This document shows, in pieces, positions 7,307 through 15,612 of a stretch of DNA of 64,000 nucleotides. A model generated the notes under the pieces. It saw only the letters and a program-made list of their open reading frames with translations. It was not told the origin of the DNA and ran no database searches. The DNA is from Acidimicrobiaceae bacterium (GTDB lineage: Bacteria > Actinomycetota > Acidimicrobiia > Acidimicrobiales > Aldehydirespiratoraceae), in the NCBI GenBank assembly GCA_016845585.1, contig JAERSO010000035.1, positions 1-64,000 on the forward strand, read 5' to 3'. Position 1 is the first letter of the stretch, and each line of letters opens with the position of its first letter. The position numbers were made by a program, and so were the translations under genes.

Positions 7307-7828
7307 CGTTTCGCGAGTGGTGAACTCGCCGCGCTCCGGGCCAAGCGGGTCGATGTCGATGCGGCGACGGTCGAGGTCGTCGAGACTCGCACCGTGGCCC
7401 GCGACGGCACGCCGGCGTTCGGCCCACCGAAGTCGAGAGCCGGCCTCCGCACCGTCCCGGTCCCCGGGTTCGTGATGGAGGAGCTCGCCGCCGACATGGC
7501 CACGCGAAACGTCGGGCCCGGCGAGCTCATCTGGACGTCACCCAACGGATCGCCGCTGAGCGACACCAACTTCCGTCGACGTGTCTGGAAGCCGGCAACG
7601 AAGGCGGCGGGCCTCGACGGGCTCCGCATCCACGACCTCCGCCACACCTGTGTCGTCATGTGGAGCCGGTCGCTGGCCTCGCCACAAGCCGCGGCCAAGT
7701 GGGCCGGCCACTCGAATCCGTCGCTGATCCTCGGCGTCTACGGCGGAGTCTTCGACGACGAGAGCCAGTCCGTCATGGAACGCCTGGCCGACTACGCCAG
7801 CGGGGCGCGCCCGCCAGAGCCCAGGTGA
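7307..7828 (+). pseudogene. Tyrosine recombinase (phage integrase), C-terminal remnant
   Basis: Only the C-terminal catalytic part of an integrase is present. From about 7307 the frame reads RRFASGELAALRAKRVDVD, then PPKSRAGLRTVPVP (beta-hairpin lysine region), IHDLRHT (HxxR), AAKWAGHS and VYGGVF, which holds the catalytic tyrosine. The arm-type and core-binding N-terminal domains are missing, and no start precedes the homology; the GTG at 7394 is internal. It follows the second coiled-coil gene directly. Since half the protein is gone it cannot catalyse integration by itself, and it marks an old element next to the two Fic systems. No flanking attachment-site repeats were found by eye. Confidence 0.8.
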
Positions 7829-7829
7829 G

Positions 7830-8636
7830 TCACGACACCCTCGGCTTGTGCCCGCGGAAGTGGCTCTGCAGCAGCCCACCGTCGCGCAGAGCCACGTACC
7901 GCACCTCACACCACCGGCGAAAGGCGTCGAACCCGTCCTCGCCCAGCGACTCCACCAGCGGCCCGCGCAGCTCACGATCGGTCCGTTCCAGTGATTCACG
8001 CGAGAACTCCGTGAATGCCGCCGTTCGGTCGGCCAGGGAGAGATCGACCAGACCGGCTTCCTCGAGCGCCTGGACGAACGTGGCGCGATCGACGAACCAG
8101 AAGTCGAGCCCCCGCTCCCGCAGGAAATCGTCCCAGCCACCGAAACCGCCCTCGGGGTCGCCAACCAGCCACTCGGAGCCGGCGAGCACACCTCCCGGTT
8201 TCAACACCCGGCAGATCCCCGCGAAGAACCCGGCCAGGTCATCGAGATGACAACTCACGGCATTCACATACACACAGTCGAACGTGTCGGCCTCGAACGG
8301 CAGCGGGCCCGGCTCCCCTTCCACGAGGGTGCAGCGCGACTGCACGCCCGCCGCCGTCACCAGTTCATCGGCGCGGCCCAAGACGCTCGGATCGACGTCG
8401 AAACCCGCGACGTGCTTCGCGCCCAGGTCACCCAACATGGCAACCGTGGCACCACCCAGGCCGCATCCGACATCGAGAACGTGCGCGTCGCTCAGATCGA
8501 GCCCATCGAGGATCAGCGCCACCTCATCCGCTCCCCCACCCGACAGGAAGCCACGCCCGTAGAGCATCTCCATGTTGTCGATGTTGCGCCGGTCGTAGCG
8601 GTTTCCAGAGCTCACGGGCCCGACAGTAGCCCTCAC
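7830..8636 (-). CDS. Class I SAM-dependent methyltransferase, phosphoethanolamine-type
   Basis: A 268-residue Rossmann methyltransferase. Motif I is VLDVGCGLGG at residues 53-62, motif II acidic loop GFDVDP near 79, post-motif region PLPFEADTFDCVYVNAVSCH, and motif III LKPGGVLAGSEWL. The N-terminal piece YDRRNIDNMEMLYGRGF before the SAM fold resembles phosphoethanolamine or glycine-betaine-type N-methyltransferases, in which that helix covers the active site; the true substrate is not determined. The start is the ATG at 8636, close to the divergent SOS-type promoter of the HNH gene. The recombinase remnant converges on it with one base between the stops. Confidence 0.8.
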   Translation of the reverse strand: MRATVGPVSSGNRYDRRNIDNMEMLYGRGFLSGGGADEVALILDGLDLSDAHVLDVGCGLGGATVAMLGDLGAKHVAGFDVDPSVLGRADELVTAAGVQSRCTLVEGEPGPLPFEADTFDCVYVNAVSCHLDDLAGFFAGICRVLKPGGVLAGSEWLVGDPEGGFGGWDDFLRERGLDFWFVDRATFVQALEEAGLVDLSLADRTAAFTEFSRESLERTDRELRGPLVESLGEDGFDAFRRWCEVRYVALRDGGLLQSHFRGHKPRVS

Positions 8637-8659
8637 GACCGGCGATGGCCGAAGTCAAC

Positions 8660-8700
8660 ACGAACATATGTTTGCTTTTGCCGAGATGGGTTGGTAGAGT
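8660..8700 (+). promoter_or_regulatory. SOS box and promoter of the HNH gene
   Basis: CGAAC-ATAT-GTTTG at 8661-8674 closely fits the actinobacterial LexA box TCGAAC-N4-GTTCGA, with changes only at the outer bases and one inner base. It overlaps a possible -35 TTGCTT (8672-8677), which is 17 bases from -10 TAGAGT (8695-8700). LexA bound here would block the promoter. In mycobacteria several 13E12-family genes are LexA-controlled, which agrees. Confidence 0.6.
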
Positions 8701-8783
8701 GTCCATACAACCGGTCGCCAGGCCCGGGTTTCTCGTCTGGTCCTTTGTTCGTACTTCCCCACGCATTGAGAACTGGGTGAGCT

Positions 8784-9872
8784 GTGTTCGAGGACTGGAC
8801 GCGTACGTTGGGTGCGCTCGATACCGCCGAGTTGACGGTCGCCGAGGCGCGCCGACTCCTCGCGAGTATCTCCAGACACCGCGCCGCAGTGGACGCCACC
8901 GAGGCGCGGCTCGCCTCACGGGTTGGAGAGGCATCGGTTGTGCGAGGCGCAACCAGGTGCACCCAACGTGAAGCCGATCGAGCGGTGGCTCGCGGCCAAC
9001 TCATCGAAGCGCTCCCCGTGGTCGGTGAAGCACTTGCATCCGGCGAGATCTCCGGTGCCCACCTCGACACGTTGCGCCGCGCCGCCGATCGCACGTCAGT
9101 GGAAGACCTCGCCTCCTCATCGCTGCTGACGGTTGCCCGGGCGAAGCCGGCCGACGCCATGGCGAAGCAGGTCAACGAGTTCGTTCGCAAGGCCGCATCC
9201 GATGCCGACCTCGCGGCCCGGCTGGAGAGGCAGCGTTCCCGACGTCGTGCCCACCTCTTCTCGTCTGAAATGGGCGTGCTCCACGCCGAGTTCGACGACT
9301 CCACCTTCGGCGACATCCGAGCCGCCATCGATGCGGAGACCGATCGCCTCTACTGGGCCGATGGTGGCCGCGACGGTGCCGACGAGCGACGCACGCCGGA
9401 GCAACGCCGAGCCGATGCCGTGGCGTCACTGCTTCTCGGCCAACGACCCGCTCAGGCCGGGCCGCCTGCCGTCCGCAACCAGGCGCTGCTCATCGTCCAC
9501 GAAGACGGAACCGGCGAGATCCCCGGGGTAGGGCCGTTGCCCAAGTCCGAGGTCGAGCGGTTGATGTGCATCTCCGATCTACATGGCCTCGTGTTCTCCG
9601 CCGACGGCCGGCCGCTCTGGCTCGGTGATGCCGTGCGTCTCGCCACCGACGACCAGTGGCGGGCGCTCATCGCCCGCGATGGCGGCTGCATCGGCTGCGG
9701 TGCCGACCCGTCCCGCTGCCAGGCACATCACATCGTGTGGCGGCGGCACCATGGCCCGACCGACATCGACAATCTCGTCCTCGTCTGCAGCCACCATCAC
9801 CACCTCATCCACGACAAGGGATGGAGAGTTGTCCGGGGCCCCGACGGTCGATGGACGCTGGCCCCACCATGA
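8784..9872 (+). CDS. HNH endonuclease with DUF222 (13E12 repeat) domain
   Basis: A 362-residue protein. The N-terminal two thirds is DUF222: helical, with LTVAEARRLLASISRHRAAV, an SGEISGAHLDTLRRAADRTS region and LFSSEMGVLHAEFDDSTFGD. The C-terminal HNH nuclease fold at about residues 300-350 has paired cysteines CIGCGADPSRC, AHHIVWRRHHGPTDIDNLVLV and CSHHHHLIHD. The HH, N and H residues of the active site are present, so it looks functional. Such 13E12 genes are multicopy in Actinobacteria, and their role is unsettled. The GTG start at 8784 follows a GGGTGAG ribosome site. The gene lies behind a LexA-type box, suggesting induction by DNA damage. It converges on the broken alcohol dehydrogenase. 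Confidence 0.9.
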   Translation: MFEDWTRTLGALDTAELTVAEARRLLASISRHRAAVDATEARLASRVGEASVVRGATRCTQREADRAVARGQLIEALPVVGEALASGEISGAHLDTLRRAADRTSVEDLASSSLLTVARAKPADAMAKQVNEFVRKAASDADLAARLERQRSRRRAHLFSSEMGVLHAEFDDSTFGDIRAAIDAETDRLYWADGGRDGADERRTPEQRRADAVASLLLGQRPAQAGPPAVRNQALLIVHEDGTGEIPGVGPLPKSEVERLMCISDLHGLVFSADGRPLWLGDAVRLATDDQWRALIARDGGCIGCGADPSRCQAHHIVWRRHHGPTDIDNLVLVCSHHHHLIHDKGWRVVRGPDGRWTLAPP

Positions 9873-9881
9873 TCCCCGGCT

Positions 9882-10779
9882 CTACGCCTCGCGTTCTCCG
9901 CCGTCGATTGTCACCACGACCTTGCCGAGTGCTCGCCCCTCACCGACGTGGGCGAGTGCTTCGGCCACCTCGTCGAGCCCGTACTCGCGATCGATGCACA
10001 CGTCGAGCGCACCGCTGCTGCACAGCTCCGCCACCGGGGCGAAGTGGCTTGGCCCCGGCCTCACGGCCAACACCGCGATCCGGCGCCCGGTCAGCCGACC
10101 GATCACCCATCCGAGGGTGGCCACTCGCAGCATCGTCCGCACCGACCCACCCACACAGCGATACCGACCACCACGGGCGAGCGCTCGCCGGTAGGCGAAC
10201 ACCGACCGATGGGCGACGAGATCGAGAATGAGGTCATACCCCGCTGCACCCTTGGAGAAGTCGTCGACCCGATAGTCGATCACCTCGTCGGCGCCGAGCG
10301 ACCGCATGAAGTCGAGCTTGCCGGCGTTGTCGACCCCGGTCACGTGGGCGCCAAGTCGCTTGGCGAGTGGAATGGCGAACGCACCCGTGCCTCCCCCGCC
10401 GCCGTTGATCAGCACTCGGTCCCCGGCGTCAACGCCGGGCGAGGGGCGACTCGGGTGCGATGGCGTATTCGGCGAAGCCGCCCTTCAGATCCAGAATGTC
10501 GCCATACACCTCATCGCCGGGCTGGAACATCGTCACATCGGCGCCGATGGCCTCGACCCGCCCGGCGATGTGCGATCCCAGCGTCCTCCGGGCGGGCGAG
10601 CGCAGCCCACCCATGCGGGCGTACAACGGCTTGCCCACCAGGCACTCCCAGTCCGACAAGTTGATCGACGTCGCCGCGACCTTGACCAGCACCTGATCAC
10701 CGACCGGTGAAGGCATCTCCACCTCCTCCACCCGCACGACGTCCGGCCAGCCATAGCGGTCGTAGACAGTTGCCTTCAT
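9882..10779 (-). pseudogene. NAD(P)-dependent alcohol dehydrogenase / quinone reductase, internally deleted
   Basis: A member of the zinc-free or quinone-oxidoreductase branch of medium-chain dehydrogenases. Residues from the ATG at 10779 read MKATVYDRYGWPDVVRVEEV, then GRVEAIGADVTMFQPGDEVYG and FAEYAIAPESPLARR, where a stop follows. In another frame the protein resumes as GVDAGDRVLINGGGGGTGAF, the Rossmann motif, and runs to KVVVTIDGG. About 30-40 codons between catalytic and nucleotide domains, including the interdomain helix, are absent and the frame changes, so this is an internal deletion, not a point error. It is certainly not a normal enzyme. The flanking DNA shows no other disturbance. 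Confidence 0.8.
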
Positions 10780-10850
10780 CTCGCAGAACCTAGCTTCCTC
10801 ACGATCTCGGCTGTCGAGGGCGCTCGGCCGCGCCGTGCGATGCTGGCCCG

Positions 10851-11228
10851 ATGTTCTTCCCGTACCGACTCGACACTCGCTACCAGCTGATGTGGAAGCC
10901 GATCGGGGTCGGGAAGAACGACGGCGTCACGATCACCGACGACACGTTCACCGCCACCTACGGCCGCAAGCGAGTCGTGACACCGCTGGCCAACGTGACA
11001 GAGGCGCATGCGACGCTCGACTATCAGTGGTGGAAGGCGATCGGTATGCGCCTGTCGTTCGCCGACGACGGTCTCACGTTCGGCACGTCTACCCACGGGG
11101 GTGTCTGCGTGCACTTCGATCAACGCATCCCGAAGGTCATCGGACTTCGCGACCACTCCGCCCTCACCGTCACGGTTGACGACCTCAACGGACTCGTCGA
11201 CGCGATCAACTCCCGGGTTGCCGACTGA
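10851..11228 (+). CDS. Small PH-like or hypothetical protein
   Basis: A 125-residue soluble protein with short strands: PYRLDTRYQLMWKPIGVGKN, TITDDTFTATYGRKRVVTPL, ATLDYQWWKAIGMRLSFADD and HGGVCVHFDQRIPKVIG, ending in a helix (DDLNGLVDAINSRVAD). The alternation of six or seven strands and one final helix resembles a pleckstrin-homology-like or SCP-type fold, and similar unnamed proteins occur in Actinobacteria. I cannot assign a function. The ATG at 10851 begins the frame close to the divergent broken dehydrogenase. A hairpin 3 bases after the stop probably ends transcription. Confidence 0.6.
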   Translation: MFFPYRLDTRYQLMWKPIGVGKNDGVTITDDTFTATYGRKRVVTPLANVTEAHATLDYQWWKAIGMRLSFADDGLTFGTSTHGGVCVHFDQRIPKVIGLRDHSALTVTVDDLNGLVDAINSRVAD

Positions 11229-11230
11229 AG

Positions 11231-11262
11231 CCATCTCAACTCGGCTCGCCTCGGTGAGATGG
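11231..11262 (+). terminator. Hairpin after the PH-like gene
   Basis: CCATCTCA and TGAGATGG form a perfect 8-bp stem with a 16-base loop, beginning 3 bases after the stop at 11228. There is no U-tract. Position suggests a transcription terminator. Confidence 0.45.
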
Positions 11263-11552
11263 TGCGCCTTCCGGGCTCGACGGCCTGACACGGGGCCCTG
11301 CGGGAATGGTCACGCGACTCCGCAGGATCGCCACAACGCAGCTGATCTGATGGCCACGATCGCCAACCTCGACAACCGTCGCGCCTGGCTCGTCGGCCCA
11401 TCGGGCGACAATGTCGGAGCCCACCGTGACGGACGCGAGGGCCTGCGAACACGAGCCGAACGACTCCACCAGCGCCTCGAGCAACTGGATTCGGCCTTGG
11501 CTGACGAGGTGTTGCTCTGGGCCGTCGTCCGCCCAGCAACTACGTTCGCTTC
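11263..11552. other. Gap without a supported gene
   Basis: Together with the hairpin, 324 bases separate the PH-like gene and the BNR-repeat gene. Short open frames on both strands lack domains and ribosome sites. Nothing else was recognised; a promoter for the long gene downstream is expected but not clear. Confidence 0.5.
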
Positions 11553-14500
11553 ATGAGCAGCGACCCCTCCACTCTCGCCCCTGTCACCCGTGCCCTCGGC
11601 GGACTCGGCCTGCGCGCCATCGGCCCCGCCTTCATGGGCGGCCGGATCGCGGATCTGGCCGTGCACCCGACGAAGTCCTCGACCTGGTACGTCGCCGTCG
11701 GCTCAGGCGGCGTGTGGAAGACGACCAACGCCGGCACCACGTGGACGCCGATCTTCGACCATGAGCGCTCGTACTCGATCGGCTGCATCGCCCTCGACCC
11801 ATCGCGTCCCGAGACCATCTGGGTCGGCACCGGCGAGGCCGTCAGCGGCCGCCACGTGGCCTGGGGTGACGGCGTCTACCGCAGCCTCGACGGTGGCGCG
11901 TCCTGGGACCACATGGGCCTGAGCGGCAGCGAACACATCGCCGACATCCTCGTCGATCCCCGCGACGGCGACACCGTGCACGTCGCGGCCGAAGGGCCGC
12001 TGTGGTCATCCGGCGGCGAGCGGGGCCTGTTCTCGACCCGGGACGGCGGCGCCAACTGGAGCCGGTCGCTCGAAACCGACGGGGACACCGGCGTCACGTG
12101 CGCCGTCTTCGCCCCCGACGATCCCGACACGATCCACGCCGCCACCTACCAGCGTCGCCGCAACGTCCGCGCCTTCATGGGCGGCGGTCCCGGCTCCGGC
12201 ATCCACACCTCCACCGACGGCGGTGCCAGCTGGACCCAGGTCAGCGAAGGCCTCCCGTCGGGCAACCTCGGCAAGATCGGCCTCGCCGTCACACCCGCCG
12301 ACCCGACCCTCGTCTACGCCACCGTCGAGGCACCCGAGCCCGCCGGCCCCGCAACGTCAGGCAGCGAGACCGGAGGCAAGGGCTTCTACCGCTCCACCGA
12401 CCGAGGCCGCACATGGGAGCGCCGCAACGGCTACATCTCCGGCGGCACTGGTCCGCACTACTACCAGGAGATCTTCGCCTCCCCGACCGACGCCGAGAAG
12501 GTGTACCAGGTCGACGTCTTCCTCCAGGTCACGACCGACGGCGGCAAGACGTTCAACCCCGCCGAGACGGGCAGGAACAAACACAGCGACAACCACACCG
12601 TCTGGATCGACCCCGCCGACCCCGATCATCTCCTCGTCGGCTGCGACGCCGGCCTCTACGAGACGTTCGACGACTGCACCACGTTCCGCCACATCCCCAA
12701 CCTGCCGATCTCACAGTTCTACCGAGTGGCCGTCGACGACAGTGTCCCGTTCACCAACATCCTCGGTGGCGCCCAGGACCTCGGCACCCTCGCCGGACCG
12801 ACGCGCACCACCCACGTCGACGGTGTCCGCAACCAGGACTGGTGGGTGCCGCTCGGCGCCGACGGCTACCGGGTGGCCTTCGATCCGCACGATCCCGACA
12901 TCAGCTACTTCGAATGGCAGGTCGGCAACGTGATGCGCCACGACCGGCGCACCATGGAGCTCACCGACATCCAGCCCCAACCCGCAGCGGGCGAGCCGAC
13001 CGAACGGTTCAACTGGGACACCCCGATCGTGATGAGCCCGCACCGGGCCGGCCGCATCTATGTCGCGTCACAGCGGGTGTGGTGCAGCGACGACCGGGGC
13101 GACTCGTGGACCGCGATCAGTGTCGATCTCACCACCGGCGGCGAACGCCTGGAGATGCCGACGGGCGATCGCGTGTGGAGTGTCGACGACCTCTACGACC
13201 ACATGGCGATGTCGTTCTACGCCACGATCACCGACCTCGCCGAGTCACCGGTGACCGAGGGCGTCTTGTGGGTGGGCACCGACGACGGGCTCGTTCAGAT
13301 GTCGCCCGATGGAGGTGCCACGTGGCGCCGCTGCGGCGATCTGCCCGGGTTGCCGAGGGAGGCGTTCGTCAACGATGTCGAGGCGTGTCTGCACCGCGCC
13401 GATGCCGCCTTCATCGCGGCCGACGATCACAAGAGTGGCGACTACACGCCCTATCTCTACGAGACGGTCGACGGAGGAGAGACCTGGCGCTCGATCCGCG
13501 GCGACCTGCCCGACGGCGTGATCATCTGGCAGATCGAGCAGGACCATGTCGATCCCGACCTGCTCTTCGTCGGGGCCGAGAACGGACTCTACGTCTCACT
13601 CGACCGCGGTGATCACTGGCATCTGCTCGGGAAGGGGCCGGCCGGCGACGGCGATGGCGCCACCGTGCCGACCATCGCCATGCGCGATCTCGCCATCCAG
13701 CGGCGCGACGACGACCTGGTCGCCGCCAGCTTCGGTCGCGGCTTCTACGTGCTCGACGACTACTCGCCGCTGCGGGGGCTGGCCGGTGATGCGCTGAGTG
13801 CCGCCGCCACGATGTTCCCGATCCGTCGGGCGTGGCGCTACATCCCCCATCACCGGGCGCAGGCCAAGGGTCAGCCCACGCTGGGTTCGTCGGCGTTCCG
13901 GTCCGACAACCCTGCGTTCGGTGCCACCGTCACCTACCACCTGGCCGACGACATCCAGACCGAACGGGCCGCTCGCCGAGCCGGCGAGAAGGACCTCGAC
14001 GGCGACGTGCCGTTCCCCGGTTGGGACACACTGCGGGCCGAACACCTCGAGACCGAACCGGTCGTCCTGCTCGTGGTGCGGGACGCAGTCGGCACGGTCG
14101 TGCGCTCACTCGCCGCACCGTGCACCGCCGGCCTGCATCGGGTGACGTGGGATCTTCGCGGACCGGCCCCCGACCCGGTGTCGCTGGCCAAGCCGGCATT
14201 CGTCGAGCCATGGGTCGAGGATCCCGTCGGGCCTCTCGTCGGTGCCGGCCGCTACACCGTCGAGTTGGTTCACATCGCCGATGGTGCCGTCGAGATCCTC
14301 GCCGGCCCCGAGTCGGTCGACGTGGTCGACACGCCGGCCGTCGACGGTGCGTCTGGTGGCGCCGACTTCGGCCAGGAGACCGCCGACCTCCGCCGTCGCA
14401 TCGCCGGTGCAGCCAAGGAGATCGAGGCCGCCCGGGACCGGTTCCGTCACCTGCGCGTCTCACTCGCAGCCGCCCCCAGCGCCGGGCCGGAGCTGTTCGG

Positions 14501-14795
14501 CCGGCTCGACGACGTCCATCGACGCATCGAGGCCGTCGCCCATTCCCTCACCGGCGACCCGGTGCGCGCCAGGTTGCACGAACCCCTGGCGCCGTCGGTC
14601 AGGGAGCTCGCTGATCGGGTTGGTGGCTTCGACTGGTTCACCACGCGGCCCCCGACCGCGACCCAACGGGCGAGCCTCGCTCGAGCCACTGCCGAGTTCG
14701 CCCCGCTGCGAGACGATCTGACCGCCGCACTCGCCGACCTGGCCGACGTGACCGCAGCCATCGACGATGCCGGCGGCCCGTGGACACCCCGCTAG
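11553..14795 (+). CDS. BNR/sortilin-type beta-propeller protein
   Basis: A 1080-residue protein made of tandem Asp-box (BNR) blades, as in sortilin (VPS10), photosystem-stability factor or glycosyl hydrolase-type propellers. Asp boxes are TTNAGTTW, SLDGGASW, TRDGGANW, STDGGASW, STDRGRTW, TTDGGKTF, SDDRGDSW, SPDGGATW, TVDGGETW and SLDRGDHW, spread from about residue 50 to 700. A C-terminal non-propeller part (about 750-1080) includes a fibronectin-like segment (VRDAVGTVVRSLAAPCTAGL then TWDLRGP) and a helical tail. No signal peptide is visible from the ATG at 11553, although secretion is common in this family. Enzymatic activity is not predictable. A hairpin follows the stop. Confidence 0.85.
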   Translation: MSSDPSTLAPVTRALGGLGLRAIGPAFMGGRIADLAVHPTKSSTWYVAVGSGGVWKTTNAGTTWTPIFDHERSYSIGCIALDPSRPETIWVGTGEAVSGRHVAWGDGVYRSLDGGASWDHMGLSGSEHIADILVDPRDGDTVHVAAEGPLWSSGGERGLFSTRDGGANWSRSLETDGDTGVTCAVFAPDDPDTIHAATYQRRRNVRAFMGGGPGSGIHTSTDGGASWTQVSEGLPSGNLGKIGLAVTPADPTLVYATVEAPEPAGPATSGSETGGKGFYRSTDRGRTWERRNGYISGGTGPHYYQEIFASPTDAEKVYQVDVFLQVTTDGGKTFNPAETGRNKHSDNHTVWIDPADPDHLLVGCDAGLYETFDDCTTFRHIPNLPISQFYRVAVDDSVPFTNILGGAQDLGTLAGPTRTTHVDGVRNQDWWVPLGADGYRVAFDPHDPDISYFEWQVGNVMRHDRRTMELTDIQPQPAAGEPTERFNWDTPIVMSPHRAGRIYVASQRVWCSDDRGDSWTAISVDLTTGGERLEMPTGDRVWSVDDLYDHMAMSFYATITDLAESPVTEGVLWVGTDDGLVQMSPDGGATWRRCGDLPGLPREAFVNDVEACLHRADAAFIAADDHKSGDYTPYLYETVDGGETWRSIRGDLPDGVIIWQIEQDHVDPDLLFVGAENGLYVSLDRGDHWHLLGKGPAGDGDGATVPTIAMRDLAIQRRDDDLVAASFGRGFYVLDDYSPLRGLAGDALSAAATMFPIRRAWRYIPHHRAQAKGQPTLGSSAFRSDNPAFGATVTYHLADDIQTERAARRAGEKDLDGDVPFPGWDTLRAEHLETEPVVLLVVRDAVGTVVRSLAAPCTAGLHRVTWDLRGPAPDPVSLAKPAFVEPWVEDPVGPLVGAGRYTVELVHIADGAVEILAGPESVDVVDTPAVDGASGGADFGQETADLRRRIAGAAKEIEAARDRFRHLRVSLAAAPSAGPELFGRLDDVHRRIEAVAHSLTGDPVRARLHEPLAPSVRELADRVGGFDWFTTRPPTATQRASLARATAEFAPLRDDLTAALADLADVTAAIDDAGGPWTPR

Positions 14796-14812
14796 CGGTA
14801 CTGACCCGGTAG

Positions 14813-14839
14813 GCACGCTGGGGACAGACCCCATCGTGC
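14813..14839 (+). terminator. Repeated palindrome, copy 1
   Basis: GCACG, CT, GGGG, ACAGA, CCCC, AT and CGTGC form a stem with a C/A-rich loop, 17 bases past the stop codon at 14795, followed by TTTCTGG. It has the same core as three later elements and likely ends the message. Confidence 0.6.
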
Positions 14840-14897
14840 TTTCTGGCGTCTACCGTTGAGGCAACGGAACCGGACACAAGACGACGGAGGATGCAGG

Positions 14898-15158
14898 TTG
14901 AGCGACGAAGACGTGACAGAGCTGTTGAACGAGCTGCGGGCCACCATCGCCCAGAGCGAAGGCCTGGCCGGTGACGACCGCGACAAGCTCGGCGCGCTGA
15001 TCGGCCGCATCGAATCAGAGATCGATGAGGACGAGGACGACGATCCCAATCTGATCGATCACATCTCCGATGCCATCGGCCAATTCGAGACCGACCACGT
15101 GGACCTCGTGGCCACCATCAACCGCATCGCCAACGCCCTCAGCGCCGGGGGCCTCTAG
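14898..15158 (+). CDS. DUF4404 family protein
   Basis: An 86-residue acidic helical protein. The sequence SDEDVTELLNELRATIAQSE, a linker and EIDEDEDDDPNLIDHISDAIG, then FETDHVDLVATINRIANALS matches DUF4404, a small family with a ParD-like or helical-bundle appearance and no known reaction. The start is the TTG at 14898, preceded by GGAGG at 14886-14890; the longer frame upstream has no good ribosome site. Cytoplasmic, with no membrane segment. It follows the repeated palindrome of the upstream gene and precedes a VOC protein by 56 bases, possibly in one message. Family assignment rests on pattern. Confidence 0.68.
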   Translation: MSDEDVTELLNELRATIAQSEGLAGDDRDKLGALIGRIESEIDEDEDDDPNLIDHISDAIGQFETDHVDLVATINRIANALSAGGL

Positions 15159-15214
15159 CCACCGGCCAGAAACCACGCCCTTGCCGGGGAGACGTCCGTG
15201 AGAAGGAGTGGCGC

Positions 15215-15550
15215 ATGGCGTTTCATCCCTACCTCTACTTCGGCGGAAACTGTGCCGAGGCATTCACGCGCTACCAGGGCATCTTCGGAGGCGAGTTGAC
15301 GATGCTCACCGGCGATGCGTTGCTCATGGCATCCGATTCCTACGACGACGGGTTCGACGGCATGCGGGGGATGTGCGTGCACTGGGTCAGCAACGACGTC
15401 GCCGAGGCGCAGCGCGTGTTCGGCGAACTCATGGTCGGTGGCGACATCACTGCTGAGGGCGAGGAGTTCTGGACCCCGTTCTACGCCTCGGGTACCGATC
15501 GCTTCGGCACCCCCTGGCAGATCAGCGTCGAGACCCCCGACCACGCCTAA
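15215..15550 (+). CDS. VOC-family (PhnB-like) protein
   Basis: A 111-residue vicinal-oxygen-chelate fold protein. YLYFGGNCAEAFTRYQGIFG at the N-terminus is a classic PhnB/glyoxalase beginning. The middle repeats the strand-helix unit: GMCVHWVSNDVAEAQRVFGE, then EEFWTPFYASGTDRFGTPWQ and ISVE. The size is slightly below the 130-140 usual for PhnB-like proteins. The family includes dioxygenases, isomerases and unknowns, and the metal-binding His/Glu positions are not obvious, so an enzyme function is not claimed. The start ATG at 15215 follows GAAGGAG. Located between DUF4404 and the AAA ATPase. Confidence 0.75.
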   Translation: MAFHPYLYFGGNCAEAFTRYQGIFGGELTMLTGDALLMASDSYDDGFDGMRGMCVHWVSNDVAEAQRVFGELMVGGDITAEGEEFWTPFYASGTDRFGTPWQISVETPDHA

Positions 15551-15612
15551 CCTCCTGTCCATCTCCGCGCCGACCAAGACGGGATTGACGGCGCCGATGG
15601 AGCCATAACACG

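Noticed and set aside
11236-11484. 82-residue minus-strand frame
   Set aside because: It has some protein-like composition, but no ribosome site, no family and it starts inside an unannotated leader.
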